Source: Streptococcus mitis (GTDB taxonomy: Bacteria > Bacillota > Bacilli > Lactobacillales > Streptococcaceae). From it: 12,699 bases of DNA. The stretch is from positions 1 to 12,699 of the forward strand of contig NZ_WIJP01000025.1 of the NCBI RefSeq assembly GCF_009496155.1, read 5' to 3'. The first letter of the stretch is position 1. Each line of letters starts with the position of its first letter. The notes under the pieces are model-generated. The model saw only the letters and a list, made by a program, of their open reading frames with translations, had not been told where the DNA came from and did no database searches. Shown here piece after piece: positions 1 to 6,236 of the stretch. A program made the translations under genes and the position numbers.

Positions 1-207
1 TTATTTAAGAGAAATGCTCTCCTAGTCGCATGCGAAGAATTAGAAATGAAATTCAATGCTGACATAGAGCTAACAACTGTAAAAAAAGGACGAAAAGTTA
101 TCGGGTATGAGATGGTAATTAGGGATAGACGGAAGCCAACCACTGCAGATATAATCGTAGAGGCAGAGAAAAGGTCACATCAGACAGATATCTACGATTT
201 TTTGTAA
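1..207 (+). CDS. rep: Plasmid replication initiator, C-terminal end (continues from 12699)
   Basis: The last 68 codons of rep, in frame from base 1, ending at TAA 205-207. The window was opened inside this gene, so the missing start is not a real truncation. The residues are basic and charged (TTVKKGRKVIGYEMVIRD, then EAEKRSHQTDIYDFL), consistent with the end of the second winged-helix domain plus a short tail. A terminator hairpin at 241-265 follows, so rep seems to be transcribed alone. Confidence 0.9.
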   Translation, partial: LFKRNALLVACEELEMKFNADIELTTVKKGRKVIGYEMVIRDRRKPTTADIIVEAEKRSHQTDIYDFL

Positions 208-240
208 AAGTAGCTAATTTTTGAACCTATATTAAGAGTT

Positions 241-265
241 GGGGCTTGCGTATGCAGCCCTTTTT
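241..265 (+). terminator. Rho-independent terminator of rep
   Basis: GGGCT and GC pair with GC and AGCCC around a GTAT loop, with one bulged T, followed by TTTTT. It starts 34 bases after the rep stop codon. Confidence 0.8.
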
Positions 266-338
266 CTTTGAGAAAGATAGAGATTAAAAAAGAGTTTATT
301 AACTCATTGGTGCTACTAGCTTTATAGCAATATTTCAC

Positions 339-468
339 TGAGGTGGTTAATTATTTTCTAGGTTGAGAAACATCTTAGGCAAAAAATGTTGTTGTAACTC
401 CTTGATATTGCTTGATTTATAACGAAATAGGAATGAGGTGGTTAATGGTTTTTTAGGTCGAGAAACAT
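339..468. repeat. Two 35-bp direct repeats, 95 bp apart, in the non-coding stretch 208-749
   Basis: 339-373 and 434-468 match at 31 of 35 positions (TGAGGTGGTTAAT, then a variable T-rich part, then AGGT-GAGAAACAT). The stretch 208-749 holds no convincing gene. After the rep terminator it contains these repeats, a short GGTTC/GAACC hairpin near 472-488, and the inverted repeats at 531-555 and 658-688. The function is unknown: protein-binding sites, a transfer origin or a small RNA are possible. Confidence 0.75.
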
Positions 469-530
469 AGTGGTTCAAAAGAAGAACCGAAAACCCACGT
501 CCCTGTAAGTGTAAAGTCGATTTTAAAACA

Positions 531-555
531 AGGTGACTTTATAAGGGTGTCACCT
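531..555. other. Inverted repeat AGGTGAC/GTCACCT, possible transfer origin or operator
   Basis: Perfect 7-bp arms (531-537 and 549-555) around an 11-base spacer. There is no proper T-tract after it, so it is a poor terminator. Its place about 200 bp before a replication-relaxation gene resembles how inverted repeats sit beside nick sites in transfer origins. I recognise no known nick sequence, so this is only a candidate. Confidence 0.35.
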
Positions 556-657
556 CTACTTTTAATATGTTTTAGAATATGACTAAAATTTGAACTATAA
601 ATTGAACGTGCTGTAGCTGCTAAAAATGAGTTGATTTTTGAGAAGAAATCGTTTTCG

Positions 658-692
658 GCTATCATAGTCCGATTTGGGCTATGATAGCTTTT
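658..692 (+). terminator. Long hairpin with T-tract before the 750-2585 gene pair
   Basis: A 13-bp stem (658-670 with 676-688, one G-T pair) with a GATTT loop and TTTT after it. It would end any transcript made across 300-650, or act as a leader element. A possible -10 (TAAAAT, 712-717) for the next gene lies just downstream. Confidence 0.55.
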
Positions 693-749
693 AATGTGAA
701 ATGAGGCGTGATAAAATATATATAAGAAACAAAAAGGATCGTACAATCA

Positions 750-1310
750 ATGTCAAAATTAAAAAAAGATCAAAAAGAGTATATAGCAGTTATACATCAT
801 AATAGCGGTTTTCCAGAACATTTCTGGTTAGGGTCTTTATCTAAGAATGAAGTAGAGATTATTTTTGGAATATTAGAGATAATACATAATAGATACTCAC
901 AAGAGGGCGTAACCATCTCATATTTAGATATTGCAATTATATCAGAATATGCAACTGAACTTTACGATAATAATACTAATAATCAATTTGAACGTTTTAT
1001 AGAAAGTATTCAAACTAAACTTAGATTAGTCTCATATAGACAACTTCTAGGACCTTATGAAAAAAGTGATAGTGTCTTTCATGATTATCCCATTTTCCTG
1101 CAATTCACAGTGGATAACATCGATCAAGAATTAACACTTTATGTATCAGAAACAGTCTATCAACTTGAAATAAAAAAGGACAAAAATGGGAATATTATCG
1201 AGGAGGAAAGAAGAATTGCTGATTTATTTCGTAAAGAAGATTGGCCTGAAATACAAGTATATGAAAAAGTGAAAGAAGGATACTTTATAAAAATAGAGAA
1301 GAGAAAATGA
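750..1310 (+). CDS. Unknown protein, 186 aa, upstream partner of the replication-relaxation gene
   Basis: I do not recognise this family. The protein is soluble, with no signal peptide or membrane segment. It has aromatic and acidic stretches (HHNSGFPEHFWLGSLSKNEV near the start), a mixed alpha/beta appearance, and a lysine-rich C-terminus (YFIKIEKRK). The ATG at 750 follows AGGA at 735-738. The stop codon lies 3 bases before the next ATG at 1314, so the two genes are almost certainly one operon and probably translationally coupled. A likely promoter is the AT-rich -10 region at 712-725. If the next gene is a relaxase, this could be an accessory protein; that is inference from position only. 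Confidence 0.85.
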   Translation: MSKLKKDQKEYIAVIHHNSGFPEHFWLGSLSKNEVEIIFGILEIIHNRYSQEGVTISYLDIAIISEYATELYDNNTNNQFERFIESIQTKLRLVSYRQLLGPYEKSDSVFHDYPIFLQFTVDNIDQELTLYVSETVYQLEIKKDKNGNIIEEERRIADLFRKEDWPEIQVYEKVKEGYFIKIEKRK

Positions 1311-1313
1311 TTT

Positions 1314-2585
1314 ATGAACGCTAAAAGAAAACAAAGAAAAAGCAAAGAAAAAATAGAGCAGATCCCAAAAGATGCGGTAGCTTATTATTTACCAACCCCC
1401 AATAGCGAAAGGATATATTTTACAAGAGATACAATCTTACTCATGTATCATTTAATTCGCTTAAAGTATTTTTCAAGAGAAATGGTCCTGGATCAGTACT
1501 TCATTCTCACAGGTAAAGAATTAAATAACAGAACACTCTATTCGTTCATAGGGAATAGAAATATGCCAATGAGTCATTTTGAAGATAACTACAGAATCGG
1601 CAAGACTAAATTTATGTATGTTACTAAAGGATTTGCTGAATGGTTGTTAGATATCATGCATGAGATTCCAGGCCTTATTGAATTGACAAAGGTAACAGAA
1701 TTTAAAGGTTCGCATTATAGCCTCAAGATAAACAAAATGTCTGGCGGAAAAGATGGCATCAGAAAAATACATCTACATGATTATCATACAAGAAGATTAG
1801 CGCTGAAAATCGGAAGACGAATCGTTGAACAGTGCACAGATTTATCACCTAGAGAATTGAACATTACTTACTTTTTCCCGTTTAATAGAAAACTTATATC
1901 ACTTGTACCAGATGCAGTGATCTTCGTTCGAGGTCAGAGGTATTTTATTGAGTATGACAGGAATACAGAGCCTCACTTCAAGCTGCTCGGAAAGATATTG
2001 GGATATTTTGAAGAGAAGTATTATCGAGGAGATACAATCTTCTTTGTCTTTGATAATATTTCAGAGCCAAAAGACAACCGCCTGCATATGCGTATTATGA
2101 ATTTTATTGACAATTTATATACCGTACCTTTTGGAGATAGTGGCTTTTCTTACTACGAGAAAACACAAGAGAGTAACTTGATCTTGTTTGCATTACCAGA
2201 GGTCAATGCGTTATCTCAGATATCAGAGGCTATCATGCACGATATAGTGATAGATGATATCCAAGAAAACAAAAGATTGATGGAGAAGTTGATTAAGAAT
2301 GAACGTATCATGCCTTATGAAGTTGTAAATGTTTACCGATTAGAAGATAAAGATAATCCTTTTCATTTATTCGTGGATTACATAGATGATTATTTTGATG
2401 AAGAAAAAATGCCCCTTGTAAAATTGAACTATGGCGACGTTAGCAACCATGATTATTTTGAAAAACTCTACGAGAGACACAAGGATAAATACGGAAGAAT
2501 TGGCTTAGTATTCTCTTCAGAGATTACTAAACAATACTACAAGATACCTCACAATGATTTTTTCATGAGTCTTTATATCCGATAA
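1314..2585 (+). CDS. Replication-relaxation (Replic_Relax-like) protein, 423 aa
   Basis: The N-terminus (about 1-20) is strongly basic. Residues about 35-110 look like a winged-helix DNA-binding domain (TRDTILLMYHLIRLKYFSRE). The core reads LVPDAVIFVRGQRYFIEYDR at 197-216, followed by KLLGKILGYFEEKY. A PD pair (199-200), an E-x-D triplet (213-215) and a later lysine (227) are the pattern I associate with Replic_Relax proteins, and it resembles a PD-(D/E)xK nuclease core. Family members occur on Firmicute plasmids and integrative elements and have been treated as candidate relaxases, without firm biochemical proof known to me. The acidic C-terminal third is unassigned. Coupled to the gene before it; a terminator follows at 2593. 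Confidence 0.75.
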   Translation: MNAKRKQRKSKEKIEQIPKDAVAYYLPTPNSERIYFTRDTILLMYHLIRLKYFSREMVLDQYFILTGKELNNRTLYSFIGNRNMPMSHFEDNYRIGKTKFMYVTKGFAEWLLDIMHEIPGLIELTKVTEFKGSHYSLKINKMSGGKDGIRKIHLHDYHTRRLALKIGRRIVEQCTDLSPRELNITYFFPFNRKLISLVPDAVIFVRGQRYFIEYDRNTEPHFKLLGKILGYFEEKYYRGDTIFFVFDNISEPKDNRLHMRIMNFIDNLYTVPFGDSGFSYYEKTQESNLILFALPEVNALSQISEAIMHDIVIDDIQENKRLMEKLIKNERIMPYEVVNVYRLEDKDNPFHLFVDYIDDYFDEEKMPLVKLNYGDVSNHDYFEKLYERHKDKYGRIGLVFSSEITKQYYKIPHNDFFMSLYIR

Positions 2586-2592
2586 TCAAAGT

Positions 2593-2627
2593 AAAAAAAG
2601 AGAGTACTATTTAAGTCTCTCTTTTTT
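2593..2627 (+). terminator. Terminator of the 750-2585 operon, likely bidirectional
   Basis: A-tract, GAGAG and (T)ACT pair with AGT, CTCTC and TTTTTT around an ATTTA loop. It begins 8 bases after the stop codon. The flanking A- and T-tracts would also stop minus-strand transcripts from the recombinase-like genes. Confidence 0.8.
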
Positions 2628-2680
2628 ATTTATTGAAAAATTGAATTAAAAATAACAAAAGGGGGATAGAGGATCTTGTA

Positions 2681-2738
2681 ATACATGAGAAAAAGGTACG
2701 AAAATCTACAAAAACTCTCATATATGAGAAAAAAGTAC
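2681..2738. repeat. Two copies of a 19-bp motif (ATACATGAGAAAAAGGTAC) after the first XerS-like gene
   Basis: Copies lie at 2681-2699 and 2720-2738, with starts 39 bp apart, between the terminator and the 3' end of the minus-strand gene 2750-3676. The second copy overlaps a perfect 14-bp palindrome, TCTCATATATGAGA (2716-2729). A third copy lies after the second XerS-like gene (3865-3883). An 11-base core also occurs inverted at 11480-11490. Confidence 0.75.
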
Positions 2739-2749
2739 GTGGTTACATA

Positions 2750-3676
2750 TTATTTTTGTCTTTGGACTAGTTCCAAAAGATCCTTGTGTGTCTGCTTTAG
2801 AATGAGAGCTGATAAAGGTTTATTAGCAACCGTGGAAATTCTATGGATCACGGATGCAATACCTTGTGAAGATAGTGGTTGTTTCTTGTAGTTCAAGAAG
2901 AGTGAGCCGATAGTAGCATCAGCACTATACCATTTTTTTCGTTCCTTAACGTAAGGAGCGATATAAGGGATAAATTCCTTAATGATTGATTTTTGGACAA
3001 GCTCTCCTCTATGATTAACAACCGTCAAAGTTTTCTTTCGTAGGTCTATATCTCTATACGTAGCTTGTGCGAGTTGTTCAATATCAACTCCAGCTCCAGC
3101 AAGCAAGGCAACAATCGCTAAATCACGTTCCTTGTTTCGCTCCCAATTTCGTGCTTTTGTTTTGGTAAGGTATGTTACAAGATAATTGTCTATCATATCC
3201 AGATAGTCAAGGATTTCTTGAAGATTGTAACTTTCGATATAGTCTGTATTTTCCTTTGGTTTGCCTTGTGAGGAAAGAGTAGCAGCACCATAAACAACCT
3301 CCCACTCGTTCATCACGTTACGATAGAAGTGAGGCGCTTGTTTCTCGATTGTGAAAGATGCTACGGTGTAGTAGTTCCAGAAGGCACTCAAAATCTTAAT
3401 GACTAGTTTCTTGCCATTTGGTTTGAGCCTTAGTGAGCCTACATAATCAACGACTGCATCAAGAGGTGTCTGCTCTAGGTCGTCCATAGTGATCTCGATG
3501 ATAGATTTCTTTAGATATTCAGTCGCATAGAAGTCCAGAAACTTTCTCAACTCAACTAGCTTATAGTAGCTAGAGGTGTTCCTTTTATTCGTAGTGAAAA
3601 AGTAATCTAGGTATAAATGAATATCTGGAGAAAGAATGCTCTCCAATTCTTGATAATTCTGTTCTAATTTATTCAT
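2750..3676 (-). CDS. XerS-like pseudo-recombinase without catalytic residues, 308 aa
   Basis: It resembles the streptococcal chromosome-dimer recombinase XerS over most of its length: an N-terminal core-binding domain (about 1-125, ending in APHFYRNVMNEW) and the start of the catalytic domain (NKERDLAIVALLAGAGVDIE, 181-200). The first catalytic arginine of tyrosine recombinases, GVR in XerS, is GVD here (D198). The HxLRH box is replaced by LILKQTH (291-297). The protein ends soon after, before the second histidine and the nucleophilic tyrosine; XerS is about 356 aa. The paralogue at 3913-4869 has the same changes, so this looks like a settled form, not decay. I infer DNA binding without cleavage. 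GAGG lies about 14 bases before the ATG, a long spacing. Repeated GTAGCAGAAA motifs lie upstream. Confidence 0.8.
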   Translation of the reverse strand: MNKLEQNYQELESILSPDIHLYLDYFFTTNKRNTSSYYKLVELRKFLDFYATEYLKKSIIEITMDDLEQTPLDAVVDYVGSLRLKPNGKKLVIKILSAFWNYYTVASFTIEKQAPHFYRNVMNEWEVVYGAATLSSQGKPKENTDYIESYNLQEILDYLDMIDNYLVTYLTKTKARNWERNKERDLAIVALLAGAGVDIEQLAQATYRDIDLRKKTLTVVNHRGELVQKSIIKEFIPYIAPYVKERKKWYSADATIGSLFLNYKKQPLSSQGIASVIHRISTVANKPLSALILKQTHKDLLELVQRQK

Positions 3677-3764
3677 AAAATATTTTTATTTCCTCTTTTT
3701 AATAGTAATAGTAGGACGGTTTTTTAGTCCATAAATCGTATAGGTATAGGCTTTTATTTTTAAA

Positions 3765-3840
3765 AGTAGCAGAAAAGGGGGGAAAGGTAGCAGAAATGTA
3801 GGGTTTTGGGTCTAAAAATAGTAGAAAATTAGTAGCAGGA
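3765..3840. promoter_or_regulatory. Cluster of GTAGCAGAAA repeats upstream of the 2750-3676 gene
   Basis: GTAGCAGAAA occurs at 3766-3775 and 3787-3796 (21 bp apart, two helical turns). Degenerate copies are a GTAGAAA at 3821 and GTAGCAGGA at 3832-3840. A relative, GTAACAGAAA, lies at 4902-4911, just upstream of the paralogous gene. Same motif, same orientation and the same place before two related genes suggest a shared operator. Confidence 0.5.
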
Positions 3841-3864
3841 CTACCAAAACATAAAAAGTTCGGA

Positions 3865-3883
3865 ATACATGAGAAAAAAGTGC
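3865..3883. repeat. Third copy of the ATACATGAGAAAAA motif
   Basis: ATACATGAGAAAAAAGTGC lies 29 bp beyond the stop codon of the 3913-4869 gene, matching the position of the 2681/2720 copies relative to its paralogue. Confidence 0.7.
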
Positions 3884-3912
3884 ATGAATTTGGCTGCATC
3901 TTACTTTTCTCT

Positions 3913-4869
3913 TTAGATTAGATCCAAAAAATCCTTGTTTTTCTCAAGTAGAATGCACGAATGAGTCTGTTTTAAAATGGTTGCGGATAAAGCTTTTCCA
4001 AAAATGCGCTCTATCCTACTTATTACTCCTGATATTTTTGGAGCAGTTAGTGGTCTTCTTTTGAAGTCGAGAAATAGAGAATCACTAGCATTAGTAGATA
4101 CTATTTTCTCTCTTTCTTTGATGTACGGTGAGATATAGTGGATAAATTCACTTAAAATCGGTTTCTTAATTCGTTCACCTTTAGGAGATGTAACTATTAG
4201 CGTCTGTTTGTGTAAGTCAATATCTCTATAAGTAGTTTGCGCTAATTGTTCAAGATCAACTCCAGTTCCAGCAAGTAAAGCGATGATTGCTAAATCTCTG
4301 TCTTTATTTTTCAGCAATTTAGATGAGCCTGCTTCTTCATCAAGGAAGAAGTCATAGGGACTCGTAGGTTTCTCATTCTTATCAATTTCATCAAAAAAGT
4401 ATAGCATATGTGGCAAATCATAATGAACTACTCGTACTGTGTTCCCTGCTCCTCTTTTTGATGTAAAAAGAGAAAGTATGCCATACTCATTGATCCATTC
4501 GTTCATAACATTGCGGTAGAAGTGTGGGGCTTTTCTATCACCTGAGAATGATACAACAGTGTAGTAGTTCCAGAATGAGTTTAAGACACTAATAAATCGT
4601 TTTTTACCGTCTGGTTTTAGCTCTAAAGAGTTGACATAATCTGCAACAACTTCTACAGGTGTTTGCTCTAAATCGTCCATGGTTAATTCATTAGTAGCCT
4701 TTTTAAGATGGTTACCTGCGTAGAAATCGAGGAATTTTTTCAAACTATTTAATTTGCGATAGCTGTACAAGTCCCTTTTATTTGTAGTAAAAAAATAGTC
4801 TATATATAACTGAACATCAGGGCCAAAAGAACTCTCTAATTCTTTATATTTTTTGTCTAATTTTTTCAT
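3913..4869 (-). CDS. Second XerS-like pseudo-recombinase, 318 aa, paralogue of 2750-3676
   Basis: It aligns along its whole length with the 308-aa neighbour: LDYFFTTNKR is IDYFFTTNKR here, and APHFYRNVMNEW (114-125), RDLAIIALLAGTGVDLEQLA (191-210) and TYRDIDL are shared. It therefore also shares the XerS relationship. The Arg I position is D205, the HxLRH box is TILKQTH (297-303), and no catalytic Tyr follows. It carries an extra acidic insert at about 160-188. AGGAT lies 9 bases before the ATG at 4869. The gene has its own upstream region with GTAACAGAAA (4902-4911) and an imperfect TTACTAGAGTAA palindrome (4896-4907). It lies upstream of its paralogue with a 236-bp gap, so the two are probably regulated in parallel and not strictly as one operon. 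Confidence 0.8.
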   Translation of the reverse strand: MKKLDKKYKELESSFGPDVQLYIDYFFTTNKRDLYSYRKLNSLKKFLDFYAGNHLKKATNELTMDDLEQTPVEVVADYVNSLELKPDGKKRFISVLNSFWNYYTVVSFSGDRKAPHFYRNVMNEWINEYGILSLFTSKRGAGNTVRVVHYDLPHMLYFFDEIDKNEKPTSPYDFFLDEEAGSSKLLKNKDRDLAIIALLAGTGVDLEQLAQTTYRDIDLHKQTLIVTSPKGERIKKPILSEFIHYISPYIKEREKIVSTNASDSLFLDFKRRPLTAPKISGVISRIERIFGKALSATILKQTHSCILLEKNKDFLDLI

Positions 4870-4895
4870 AATTTCATCCTGTAATTTTATCTATT

Positions 4896-4993
4896 ACTAG
4901 AGTAACAGAAAATCATGGGCAAATCAAAGTATGATAGGGAAAACTTGATTCGAGCCATCGAGAAGCCGAGTTTCTAGTTTAATAGGCTAGAAA
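4896..4993. promoter_or_regulatory. Upstream region of the 3913-4869 gene: palindrome, GTAACAGAAA, inverted repeat
   Basis: TTACT-AG-AGTAA at 4896-4907 overlaps GTAACAGAAA (4902-4911). Further on, TTTCTAG (4971-4977) and CTAGAAA (4987-4993) form a perfect 7-bp inverted repeat. I cannot place a convincing -35/-10 pair here. Confidence 0.35.
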
Positions 4994-5003
4994 TTTTACA
5001 GAT

Positions 5004-5036
5004 AAAAGAGCATCTCGTATAAACGAAATGCTCTTT
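5004..5036 (-). terminator. Strong hairpin ending the 5055-5504 transcript
   Basis: AAAAGAGCAT (5004-5013) pairs with ATGCTCTTTT (5027-5036), and an inner TCGT/ACGA closes an ATAA loop with one C-A mismatch. On the minus strand it ends in TTTT, 18 bases after the stop codon at 5055. It can work in both directions. Confidence 0.8.
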
Positions 5037-5054
5037 TCTAGTTGTTGGTTGCAA

Positions 5055-5504
5055 TTAGCTTATTTTTTTTGCATAGAACACTTGCAAGCGCCCTGTATTT
5101 TCGACATAGTTCCCAACACCATTGTATTTTTCTTGGGCTTCCTTGTTTATCATTTGAAAAGTATTCAATTCATCCAAGCTAATTTCCCTGATATTTTTAA
5201 GTTTCAGCCAGTGATAATCTTGATCGTCTGCAAACAGGCTTGGAGCATAAACAGCAGCATCCAAAGGAGCTGATTTTTTATTAAAATATTGGTAAAGTAC
5301 CAAATCAGCAATATAAGTAAATTCTTTACTCACAAGCAATACTGTACTTACTTTCGTGAGTTTTTTAGGGTCCATTCTGTTACTTGTGCTGAAGTATACA
5401 GAACCTACTTCGTTAGCTTTCTCTAAGTGAGCATCCAGCACCTCTTTTGCCGAGCAAATATCAATCCCTACGACAGGGAGAGCAACGCTATACGTAACCG
5501 CCAT
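5055..5504 (-). CDS. Unknown 149-aa protein downstream of a structured RNA and terminator
   Basis: The start is ATG at 5504, because a near-perfect AGGAGGT lies 7 bases before it; a longer reading from 5552 has no such site. The protein begins MAVTYSVALPVVGID and has a beta-rich middle (GSVYFSTSNRMDPKKLTKVS, VLLVSKEFTYIADLVLYQYF) and WLKLKNIREISLDELNTF. A strand-rich fold of the PUA/EVE/ASCH kind is conceivable but only a guess. There is no signal peptide or membrane segment. It lies on the same strand as, and downstream of, the RNA at 5651-5797, with the terminator between them: the order RNA-terminator-protein seen in type III toxin-antitoxin loci and in attenuated operons. Confidence 0.85.
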   Translation of the reverse strand: MAVTYSVALPVVGIDICSAKEVLDAHLEKANEVGSVYFSTSNRMDPKKLTKVSTVLLVSKEFTYIADLVLYQYFNKKSAPLDAAVYAPSLFADDQDYHWLKLKNIREISLDELNTFQMINKEAQEKYNGVGNYVENTGRLQVFYAKKIS

Positions 5505-5545
5505 AAATTTGACCTCCTGGTAAATTAATATTTTTTTCAGATATA

Positions 5546-5604
5546 CTAGCAATATAAATTGAGCTAGTTACAGTCTAGTGAGTAACTAGATATATATATT
5601 CTAG
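5546..5604 (-). promoter_or_regulatory. CTAG-rich upstream region of the 5055-5504 gene
   Basis: Five CTAG tetramers (5546, 5564, 5575, 5586, 5601) in 59 bp, three of them exactly 11 bp apart. CTAGTTAC (5564-5571) and GTAACTAG (5582-5589) make a perfect 8-bp inverted repeat. It probably holds the promoter and operator of the gene, but I cannot fix the -10. Confidence 0.45.
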
Positions 5605-5629
5605 CATAAAATTAGATAAAAGTCAAGTG

Positions 5630-5686
5630 ATTATGGCTTCAAGCCATAATAAAAAATAACCCCTACCGCCGTAGGGGTTATTTTTT
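5630..5686 (-). terminator. Strong bidirectional terminator plus adjoining hairpin after the RNA
   Basis: AAAAAATAACCCCTAC (5651-5666) and its exact complement (5671-5686) form a perfect 16-bp stem with a CGCC loop and T-tract on either strand. Immediately next to it, ATTATGGC (5630-5637) and GCCATAAT (5643-5650) make a second hairpin. Minus-strand RNA from the promoter at 5804-5832 should end here. Confidence 0.88.
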
Positions 5687-5797
5687 ATTAAAAGATTAAA
5701 AGAAAATAATAGTGGGGTGACCTTCCCACATCTCTTTAAGACCACGAGGGCGTGACGGCTGCCTGTTCCGTCCTTATTATTTTCCTTTTTCTCACTT
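5651..5797 (-). ncRNA. Structured RNA of about 150 nt with its own promoter
   Basis: Non-coding, GC-richer than its surroundings, with nested pairing. P1 pairs 5702-5711 with 5775-5784 (10 bp). P2 is a GACGG/CCGTC hairpin (5754-5758 with 5768-5772). P3 is GTGGG/CCCAC (5712-5716 with 5725-5729), stacked against P1. The loop of P3 (5717-5722) can pair with 5740-5745 through six pairs (two G-U), which would be a pseudoknot. It starts about 7 bases past a good promoter and ends in a strong terminator. It could be a trans-acting RNA, an antitoxin RNA for a neighbouring protein, or a leader controlling the 149-aa gene. I could not tell whether it belongs to a known class such as the lactis-plasmid or AbiF-linked RNAs. 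Confidence 0.7.
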
Positions 5798-5803
5798 ACT
5801 TAA

Positions 5804-5849
5804 AGTATATCACAGAGATATAAAAAATACAAAAAAAAGTTAACTTTTT
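5804..5849 (-). promoter_or_regulatory. Promoter of the structured RNA, with a 16-bp palindrome upstream
   Basis: On the minus strand TTGTAT (5827-5832), 17 bases, then TATACT (5804-5809). Directly upstream lies AAAAAGTTAACTTTTT (5834-5849), a perfect palindrome that could be an operator or an UP-like element. Expected start of the RNA is near 5797. Confidence 0.7.
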
Positions 5850-5870
5850 CGTCCTTTTTATCAAAAAAAT

Positions 5871-6236
5871 CTACATTTTCCGCATTCTTTTGGCGTCCAG
5901 ATAATTCTTGAGTTTATTGTCCGTTAATGGGTACATGGTGCGAACATTTCCATTTTTAGGGTCAAGACGAATAGCAACTAGAGTATTCTCTTCGAGCAAT
6001 TTTACAAATTGTAAGGATTTTCCGTCAGGGTGTAACCCTACATAATCTGGGGTTGTTAAAATATCTGGAATTTGACTGTACGTTTTTTCAAAATCGGCGA
6101 ACTCGTCCCCGTGTCGTTTCAGCATATGCTTTTTACGATTTTTCGCCAAAATAATTGGGTCATTTTCATTATATGAGAGACCAAACTCAGTAATGATTTC
6201 TTGGGAGAATTTCCCTACTTCCGTGACTTTCTGCAT
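5871..6236 (-). CDS. BECR-fold nuclease-like protein (PBECR type), 121 aa, likely toxin
   Basis: Residues 37-105 read as the phage Barnase-EndoU-ColicinE5/D-RelE-like nuclease pattern: HxxxRH at 37-42, an acidic helix, IPDILTTPDYVGLHPDGKS (56-74), a strand LVAIRL (86-91) and a closing strand with RTMYPLT (99-105). H37, R41/H42, T100 and T105 are plausible active-site positions. In other contexts such domains are RNases or toxins; here it stands alone, without a carrier domain. No antitoxin gene overlaps it. The ATG at 6236 lies 6 bases after an extended -10, so the message would have no leader or Shine-Dalgarno site. The structured RNA begins about 75 bases beyond its stop codon on the same strand. 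Family call moderate. Confidence 0.6.
   Translation of the reverse strand: MQKVTEVGKFSQEIITEFGLSYNENDPIILAKNRKKHMLKRHGDEFADFEKTYSQIPDILTTPDYVGLHPDGKSLQFVKLLEENTLVAIRLDPKNGNVRTMYPLTDNKLKNYLDAKRMRKM

Noticed and set aside
453..746. Minus-strand reading frame of 97 codons before the 750 gene
   Set aside because: No ribosome site, composition typical of random AT-rich DNA, and it covers the hairpins and repeats of the control region.
2750..4869. Active integrase or resolvase system with an attachment site
   Set aside because: Both proteins lack the catalytic Arg, His and Tyr residues, so strand exchange by them alone is not credible.
5028..5273. Plus-strand frame of 81 codons
   Set aside because: Antisense to the 5055-5504 gene, which has a near-perfect ribosome site; no independent support.
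5687..5797. tRNA, SRP RNA or tmRNA
   Set aside because: No cloverleaf, anticodon or CCA end, and none of the conserved SRP or tmRNA motifs that I could recognise.
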